This document shows, in pieces, positions 57,555-64,000 of a DNA stretch of 64,000 nt (position 1 is the stretch's first letter; every line of letters starts with the position of its first letter). A program made the translations under genes and the position numbers. This DNA comes from Pomphorhynchus laevis. Its lineage: Eukaryota; Acanthocephala; Palaeacanthocephala; Echinorhynchida; Pomphorhynchidae. The notes under the pieces are model-generated. The model ran no database searches. It was not told the origin of the DNA and saw only the letters and a program-made list of their open reading frames with translations. Location: NCBI GenBank assembly GCA_012934845.2, contig WNNJ02002401.1, positions 1 to 64,000 of the forward strand. Reading direction: 5' to 3'.

Positions 57555-58055
57555 GTCCTGAACGGCATAAAAGCTTATTTTCATTGACAAAGTTCCAGCA
57601 ATCTTACTTTAGGGGAAGCAATTTTACAAATAGAAAATAAATGATCCATGCAACTGAAAAGAATATTATGCTCAGTGAAGTATGCAACAATTGCAAGCTA
57701 ACTTATGCCAGTTTGATCGCTTGCTTTGGATGATCATAAACTGAGTTCAATCTATACTAGAATATTTTCCTTATTAGCTTAACAGAGTTTTTACGCTTGC
57801 CAAGCATTGACTTATTAGCAATTATAACGCCACATTAACCGCACTTAAAGAAGCTTAGGTCCAATTTCCGTATCTCGTGCAAGCCAATCTTTGAAGTATG
57901 TTTCTTCAAACTAGTCTTTATTGAAATTAATCGAATTCCATTTATATTTTTGTTGATTTGAATTTCTACCTATATTTTGGTGTATCACTTAATTAAAGTG
58001 ATAATTGTCACTTTAATAATGATTCAATAATCATAATAATGATTATTATCACTTA
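57555..58055. other. Intergenic, no gene seen
   Basis: It continues the sequence that flanked the LINE target site. No homology recognised; a run of TAATAATGATTA words lies just before the PLE. Confidence 0.4.
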
Positions 58056-58795
58056 ATAATTATAACGCCTATCTAACAAAAATTAAACCATCAAATAAAT
58101 ATAAATATATGGATAAAATTGAATTAATAGAATCCTTAAATATTTTGATAAATCAAAATTATTTAAAAGTAGGGACATCTATATTTAGACAAGTAAAAGG
58201 TGTTCCAATGGGTGGTAATAGTAGCCCAATTATAGCTGACTTGTTTTTAAGCTTTATAGAATATGAATTTGTTCATAACTGTGTAAAAACTAAATCTAAA
58301 CTATATAAATATATGAAATATATGTTTCGATACATTGATGATATATGTGTATTTAATTCTAATAATTTTTATTCAATTAGTGAGCACATTTATCCAGAAA
58401 GCCTTATTCTTAACAAAACCAATATTAATGATAAAGAAGGTGTATATCTAGATATGAACATTAAATTAACATTAACTAAAACTACTATTAATTTATATCG
58501 TAAAGATGACATATTTAAATTTACAAGAAACATATTTTTGCATGAGCATTCATGCATACCATATAATATAAAATATAATACATTAAATAATGAAATTTTA
58601 AGAATTGCAACAATATGTAATGATATTGGTTTTCTTCAAAATCATTTAAATAATTTAATAGATACATATTTTAAACTAGGTTACTATAAAAATAACATCA
58701 AGCAGAAAATAGTAAAATATATAAATCAACACAATAATATAAAGAATAAATTTAAACTCTTAAGTGGCAAATTTTTATGGATGGATAATAAATAA
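58056..58795 (+). CDS. PLE reverse transcriptase, copy B
   Basis: The same family and frame as at 47.2 kb, but starting earlier (MDKIELIESLNILINQNYLK). RT centre PMGGNSSPIIADL and FRYIDDICVFN are intact, and it ends KFLWMDNK. Upstream sequence matches that at 18.65 kb, so all three copies share a source. The 5' half of the protein is missing, so it is a truncated insertion; the endonuclease is absent. Confidence 0.9.
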
Positions 58796-59050
58796 TATAC
58801 TCTGTATTAATGATAAATAATATACTTTGTATTAGAATAAAATACTAGATAGTTTTATCAGAGGAAATACATCATTAGCATGTATTTGGCCCGCTGCTAT
58901 GTTGGGTAGAGGAGTTAGGGGCCGAAACCTGATAGCATAGCAGTTCCTCCTGATGACCTCTAATTCTTATTCTGATACAACGTCTGTTATTTATTAGTAA
59001 TTTATAAAAATGACTTTTATTTTAAATTTTAATTTTAAATAATCTTACTT
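58796..59050 (+). repeat. PLE 3' terminal repeat, copy B
   Basis: It matches 47844-48070: CTGCTATG 58894-58901, GGCCGAAAC, CATAGCAG, CTGATGA 58950-58956, CCTCTAA. A 25-bp duplication of the stop-codon region (GATAAATAATATACT) stands at its start. Confidence 0.8.
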
Positions 59051-59195
59051 TTATGAAATAAAGAAAAAATAAAGAAAATAAATAAATTATATGCTTTTAA
59101 TATAGGGCCTCTGTCATTGATAGTTTTAATTTTGCTATCACTAACATTACTGTAGACAGAGTTTCCGTTCTATCTTGTGACATCTTACGACCGTA

Positions 59196-59376
59196 GACTC
59201 TGTATTTAATTAAATCTGTATTTAATGAATCTGTATTTAAATCTGTATTAAATCTGTATTAAGATCTGTATTAATCTGTATTTAATCTGGATTAATCTGT
59301 ATTTAATCTGTATTAAATCTGTATTAAATCTGTATTAAATCTGTATTAATCTGCATCCATTAAATCTGTATTTAAT
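59196..59376 (+). repeat. Minisatellite of 11-12 bp units (ATCTGTATTAA)
   Basis: About 14 units vary between ATCTGTATTAA and ATCTGTATTTA. It follows the terminal repeat and precedes another. Confidence 0.9.
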
Positions 59377-59394
59377 GCCGTAGATGACCTCTAA

Positions 59395-59960
59395 TCCTCA
59401 TTCTGATACTATTAGTCAATTCATAAAAATTGATTTTTATTTTTAATTTCAGTTTATAATTCATCTTGATATAAATTATATAAAATCTTATAACAATTAT
59501 TTATTATTAATTAATTTTTTATTATTTAACTATTTAACTTTTATTTTGCATTATTTTTAATTTGCAATATAAAATACGTAGACTCAGTTAACTTATTTAC
59601 TTATATCTGCAAAACTGCCATTATTTGCAACTATCGGACATGGATTTTACAAAGTGCAAATAGCATAACAGACATAAAATACGTGTCGCCGTAAATGGTT
59701 TTGCACTGGGTTATTCATGTCAATGACTACTGCATTAAATCCGTATAAAATAATATCCACAATACTGTCACCATTTGAAACTGTTGGGCACGTATAAAAT
59801 AAATGATTTTCATAGCATGTCAATGTCTACTGCATTAAATCTGCATTTACTGATATCTGCAAAACAGCACCATTTGCAGCTATCAGACATTAATTTAACA
59901 AAGTTACGGTAGTAAAACATGAAATATGTATCAACTTAAATAATTTGCATAGGGTTATTC
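59395..59960. repeat. Terminal repeat, then an about 150-bp direct repeat pair
   Basis: 59390-59595 is a PLE terminal repeat piece (GATGACCTCTAATCCTCATT to ACGTAGACTCAGTTAACT). Then 59601-59760 and 59815-59960 are related copies sharing ATATCTGCAAAAC, CATTTGCA, GTCAATG and CTACTGCATTAAATC. Confidence 0.65.
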
Positions 59961-60517
59961 AAAATCAAACTTTGATTTGTAGAAATAGACGTATTAATAT
60001 AAAATTAAATCAGGGCAGCCAATTATAGCTGGAAGAATACTCGTAATTAATAGACGTTAATCAAAAATATTAATTGTTTAAAAGAACATATCTGAAACAA
60101 ATGCACTTTTTGGTAACATGGAATTGTTATACAACTGATTAATTATTAAAATATCGCATCTGGAGATAGCTGCCTAATGTAATTTGTGAATATCTAATAT
60201 TCACGAATATTAGATATTCACTAATATCATATTATAATAGTATAGTTCATGAATATTATAATTCGTGAATGGTAGCTGCTTATGTAATTCTTAACATATT
60301 CGTGAATATGTTAAGATGAATAAATATGAATAAATCAATAAATATGTTAATTTATGGCGCCCTTAAAATATAAATTTATATATAATGAAAATCTTCTTGT
60401 ATAACTTAATTTCATTACAGTTTCTAATGTAATGCAGCGTCAAAGATATTATCAAATACTTACTAAAACGTCGGTATTTTCTAAAACAAATTTTCACCGT
60501 TTTTTAAATTTTTAAAT
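59961..60517. other. AT-rich with a nested palindrome
   Basis: 60180-60330 contains repeated inverted words TGAATATCTAATATTCACGA. No gene. Confidence 0.4.
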
Positions 60518-61650
60518 AATCAGATTAGGCAACTAAGTTTTTTATTATTATAAATTTAAAAAAAGATGAATAATTATAAATAATAAATAATTATAAAGGA
60601 TGTTATACAATTTATATAACGATAAAATTTATTATTGAAATAAAAAAATCAATTTTTATGAATTGAGTAATAAAAAATTTACAATATATATTATTAAAAT
60701 AAAATAACGATAAAATTTATTATTAAAAATTCAAATTAAAATCAATTGTTATAAATTCACTAATAAATAATATACGATGTTTATTATCATGAGGAACTAC
60801 TATATAATCAGTATAGAATCCTATGCTTCGACCTAACATAGCAAGGAGGTCAAATGCATGATAATGACGTATTTTCTCTGATGAAATTTAATAATATAAT
60901 TTGATAATTTGATAAAATATAATAATATTATATTAAATGTGGACCGAATTTCGAGAAAATTTTCGTAATGATTGTACCGGTCTCAACTAATCAGATCAGA
61001 TAACTAAGACTACATATTTTATACTATAAATAAAAATAAAGATAAATAATTATAAATAATAAATAATTATATAGGATGTTATACAATTTATAAAACGATA
61101 AAATTTATTATTAAAAATTAGAATAAAAATCAATTTTTATGACTTGGCTAATAAATAATATAAGATGTATTAGAATAAAGGCTAGAGGTCATTAGGAGGA
61201 ACTGTGCTATGTTATCAGGTTTCTGCCCCTATTCCTCGCCCCAACATAGCAGCGTGACCAAATACATGCTAATGACCTATTTCATCTGATTAAATTTGAT
61301 TATCTAGTATCTTATTCTAATACAAAGCATTTGTTTATTATTCATATAATATTTGGTTTAATTATATATTTTTCGATATTCTATTTTATTTTTATATTAA
61401 CCTAATTTTAAATATTTATAAATTTAACTGAGGGATTTTATCATTACATATTTTCCAAACCTAGCATGTGAAGTCTTCATTACACATCGAGAAGACAGAT
61501 CATATAACTGAGTCTACGTATTTTATACTAAATATAAATTTTAAAAAAGGATAAATAATTATAAATAATGAAAAATTATTTTAGATATTATATAATTAAT
61601 ATTTATATAATTATAAAAGATTTTATCAAAATCAAAAATAAAAATCAATG
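60518..61650 (-). repeat. Three PLE-family terminal repeats in a row
   Basis: They start at about 60518, 60985 and 61497, each with CAGATTAGGCAAC / CAGATCAGATAAC / CAGATCATATAAC. They continue through AAATCAATTTTTATGA. The second keeps the full palindromic end (GTGCTATGTTATCAGGTTTC, CCCCAACATAGCAGCG) to 61330. All lie opposite in orientation to the PLE copies. Confidence 0.65.
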
Positions 61651-62310
61651 TTTTTAGAAGTTACAAATTAATCCTTTAATTGACAAAAGTGTTCAACAAG
61701 TAACAAATAAGATATTGAATTAAAAATAAATTTAATCTAAATTCATTGTCTTTATACAATTTAATATGTATTAATGTTAGTAATATAATTTTTGAAAGAT
61801 ATAATTTAATGTGTACGTTATATATTTTATTTAATTCGATATTTTATAATTAATATATGATAATATTACATAAAATTTATTATTAAATAATTTAATATTT
61901 AATCTAATTCATCAGTCTTGAAATTTATTATAGCAAATTTCACGGTCATAATTTGGAAACAAATAATAATCATTTATTTATAATTTGATCAGAAATATTT
62001 TCATTCATATTAATGTATAAATATTTTAGAAAAATACTGTATAAATATTTTATAATATAAAATATTCAACTAATTACTTGAGCGAAACTATAACAAAAAA
62101 TAGATAGACTTTTATTAAATCAAATCATTGATTATACCGAAACGTATAACTGGTTTGGAGTGAACATAAAATATTACATTGAGTGAACATTTATAATGTA
62201 TATAAATTATATATAATATATATAATATGTATATAATATACATTTACAATGTATATTTATATAATATTATTTAATTCGATAATTAAATAATATTATATTT
62301 AATTATCGAA
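61651..62310. other. AT-rich intergenic, no gene seen
   Basis: TA-rich runs near 62210-62300; nothing coding. Confidence 0.4.
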
Positions 62311-62754
62311 TTGTAGTGTACAGTGCTGCATCTAAAATTAAAGAATTCACACGAGGATAATTGATGAAGCTGACCAAATGATTATACTCGCTCGTGTATG
62401 CAATTGTTCATTCTATTTACCTGGCAGATTCCGGTTTCCTGTCAAAGAAAATTCAAAAGACAGATTGTCGGTTGTTTCCGTCAACTGTAGTGCTATTTCC
62501 GTCTTTTTGTTACAAAAGACGGATACAACGTACAGTTTGCACAAGTGGAAATATTTTCCTTACAAACTATATCGTTTGTTTTACAGAAAGGCAGCAGAGA
62601 AAAATTTCATCAGATAATTAAAGGACCGAAACACGAAAGGTAGGCGTAGGCTCACTGCTGATGAGGTCCACCTACGCTGATTGTAGTGTACAGTGCTGCA
62701 TCTAGGATTAAAGAATTCACATGAGGATAATTGACGAAGCCGACCAAATGATAA
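62311..62754 (+). repeat. 370-bp unit bounded by 74-bp direct repeats
   Basis: TTGTAGTGTACAGTGCTGCA starts at 62311 and again at 62681, and the match runs about 74 bp with few changes. The structured motif 62623-62677 ends 4 bp before the second copy. Open frames inside are overlapping and not convincing as genes. The spacing and motif position mirror 1351-1801 and the 379-bp array. Confidence 0.85.
62623..62677 (+). ncRNA. Permuted hammerhead-like motif
   Basis: The order is GGACC (62623-62627), GAAAC, ACGAAAGGTA, GCGTAGG (62644-62650), CTGATGA (62658-62664), GGTCC (62665-62669), A, CCTACGC (62671-62677). GGACC pairs with GGTCC and GCGTAGG with CCTACGC. A two-base AC/GT stem III and a GTA cleavage triplet can be drawn after GAAAC. 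The order differs from known hammerheads, so the class is uncertain. Confidence 0.55.
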
Positions 62755-62867
62755 TATATTTATATTATACACTTTTATTTTACATCTAAAAAATTTAAGC
62801 CTAATTGATATACACTTTATACACTTTATTAAAGAATATTATTTGATGATATAAACGCAAAATGAAA

Positions 62868-64000
62868 TTACTTTTGTTTTAATGTTTCTCTGGCCAGCTC
62901 AATTTGCAGTGCCGATTCTTCATGCAGTGTTCTAAGATCAGCTAGCAATACATTGATATCATTTAAAACTGCTGTGTGGTTTGCATTGTTGTCGTATTGG
63001 GTATAATCGATGTCTGAGTCTAAATAAACGTAATCATAAATTAGTTATATAATCGACACTTACTTGCCATTAACATTTTATCCACAGTGTCCTCGTATGA
63101 CCGAAATGAGTTATTGTCGTCAGCAGTCGGTATCAAATAATACATTGTTCGTTCAATTTCACCGATATTATTGACTAAATTTCGTTTATAATTTTTCAAC
63201 TGATTGAATACACAATTTTCGGCTTCACCGTGAAACTTTCTAACCATTTCCACTTCCTTGTCATTCTTACTGGTAGCGGTTATGTCGTCAAGAATGTGTT
63301 CAGATTCTTCCAGCATTATTTGCAGTTTAGCATTTGCATGTTCTGCAAGAAGTCGTGTTCTGTCCGCATCGAGTCTTAACGAACTAATTACAAAATGCTG
63401 ATCTAACAATCGAATTTGATTTTGATGTTGCGATAAATCTCTTTCACAGTACATATCGTTCCTATTATGACAGTTAATGTCAGTCTTCAATGTACACTGG
63501 ATGGAACATGACCGACTGCATACACTTTTCTTAAGTGGATAGCTAAATTTAGGTCGCCATCGATTTTCATTGCAGCGTCGCCTGTTCACTTGTCTCCTCA
63601 TCGACGACATTGTATGATTGCAGTTATTTATTCTATCATTGCTATTGTAATGAAGTGGAATGTAAAATCCCTTACCTTGATCCATAAAAGTAGGCTCAAA
63701 TACTATTGCCATACTGCTATCGTGTGGTTCAATATCTATTGAAATTACGTCCGATACTGTTCGACGTTTTTCCTTACAAATAAAACAGCTCTGAGTATAG
63801 CTAAATTGTTGTTGTTTTTCATTACTTTCACAAGACATATCCACTCTTGAAAAGCATTTACCATCACAGAATATGGCGGCACTTTTAGAAATTGATAAAG
63901 CCTGTATTTTACTGTTATCCTCTCTTTTAATTGTTTCTCCTGCTCGCCATACTGCGTCATTACCTGCTTCTTTCGCTGTATTTAATATTTGCTTATAAGT
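62868..64000 (-). CDS. Unrecognised two-exon gene, 5' end beyond the window
   Basis: The frame enters at 64000 in phase (TYKQILNTAKEAGNDAVWRA) and runs to 63064, donor GTAAGT (63063-63058). The intron is only 44 bp, the acceptor is TTTATTTAG, and exon 63019-62868 ends in TAA (LADLRTLHEESALQIELARE). The visible protein is 363 residues. It has scattered cysteines in the middle (FICKEKRR; CSRSCSIQC) that could bind metal. Two helical, coiled-coil-like regions follow: LDADRTRLLAEHANAKLQIM, and the C-terminus. I do not recognise a family. Clean open frame and splice sites argue for a real gene. Confidence 0.75.

Noticed and set aside
60518-61650. MITE (cut-and-paste) family
   Set aside because: The same repeat is joined directly to PLE reverse-transcriptase frames at 47.8 and 58.8 kb, so it is the PLE terminal region rather than an independent DNA transposon.

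Overview
This is a roughly 64 kb, very AT-rich piece of a metazoan nuclear genome. The host genes are split by GT-AG introns, some several kilobases long, and are set in a thick litter of retroelements. The gene set (NAD kinase, TAF7, a tandem-PHD protein, a claudin-like tetraspan protein, a malonyl-CoA:ACP transacylase homologue) fits an invertebrate animal. I cannot name the phylum. No tRNA, rRNA or CRISPR array was seen.

Layout. Positions 1-1.8 kb hold a complete hammerhead ribozyme, a 379-bp tandem repeat and related structured repeats. From 2.5 to 16.4 kb lie seven coding exons of NAD kinase (+ strand). Its introns are stuffed with reverse-strand LINE debris (4.8-9.4 kb), Penelope-like element (PLE) pieces including a GIY-YIG endonuclease domain (15.2-15.7 kb), a foldback element and terminal repeats of a PLE family. 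17.6-19.6 kb is a decayed PLE. 20.5-21.6 kb is an intronless, open malonyl-transacylase homologue that lacks all three catalytic motifs, followed by a broken fragment of itself. 23-28 kb is repeats, a CR1/Jockey-like LINE remnant and an internally deleted FLYWCH/MULE DNA transposon. 28.9-30.4 kb is a small spliced gene I do not recognise. 30-37.9 kb is repeats and LINEs. 38.5-39.3 kb is a tandem PHD-finger gene. 39.8-42.1 kb is a CR1/Jockey-like LINE next to possible last exons of a further gene. 42.7-43.9 kb is a second kind of PLE whose endonuclease region holds a minisatellite. TAF7 is at 45.8-46.6 kb, a PLE reverse transcriptase at 47.2 kb, the tetraspan gene at 48.7-49.4 kb, a nearly whole LINE with target-site duplication at 53.7-57.5 kb, and a near-identical second PLE copy at 58.1 kb. 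A novel two-exon gene (- strand) runs off the right edge.

How the parts relate. The dispersed AT-rich repeat with the CTGCTATG/CATAGCAG palindrome is the 3' terminal region of the PLE family whose RT copies lie at 47.2 and 58.1 kb. About a dozen free copies of it explain much of the non-coding sequence.

The most interesting signal is a set of structured repeats. A complete hammerhead sits at 94-174. In addition, several repeats with 357-379 bp spacing, and the PLE termini, carry the hammerhead core words GAAAC and CTGANGA in permuted order, each next to strands that stay complementary while their sequences change. This looks like a family of hammerhead-derived, possibly pseudoknotted RNAs spread by PLE or retrozyme-like elements.
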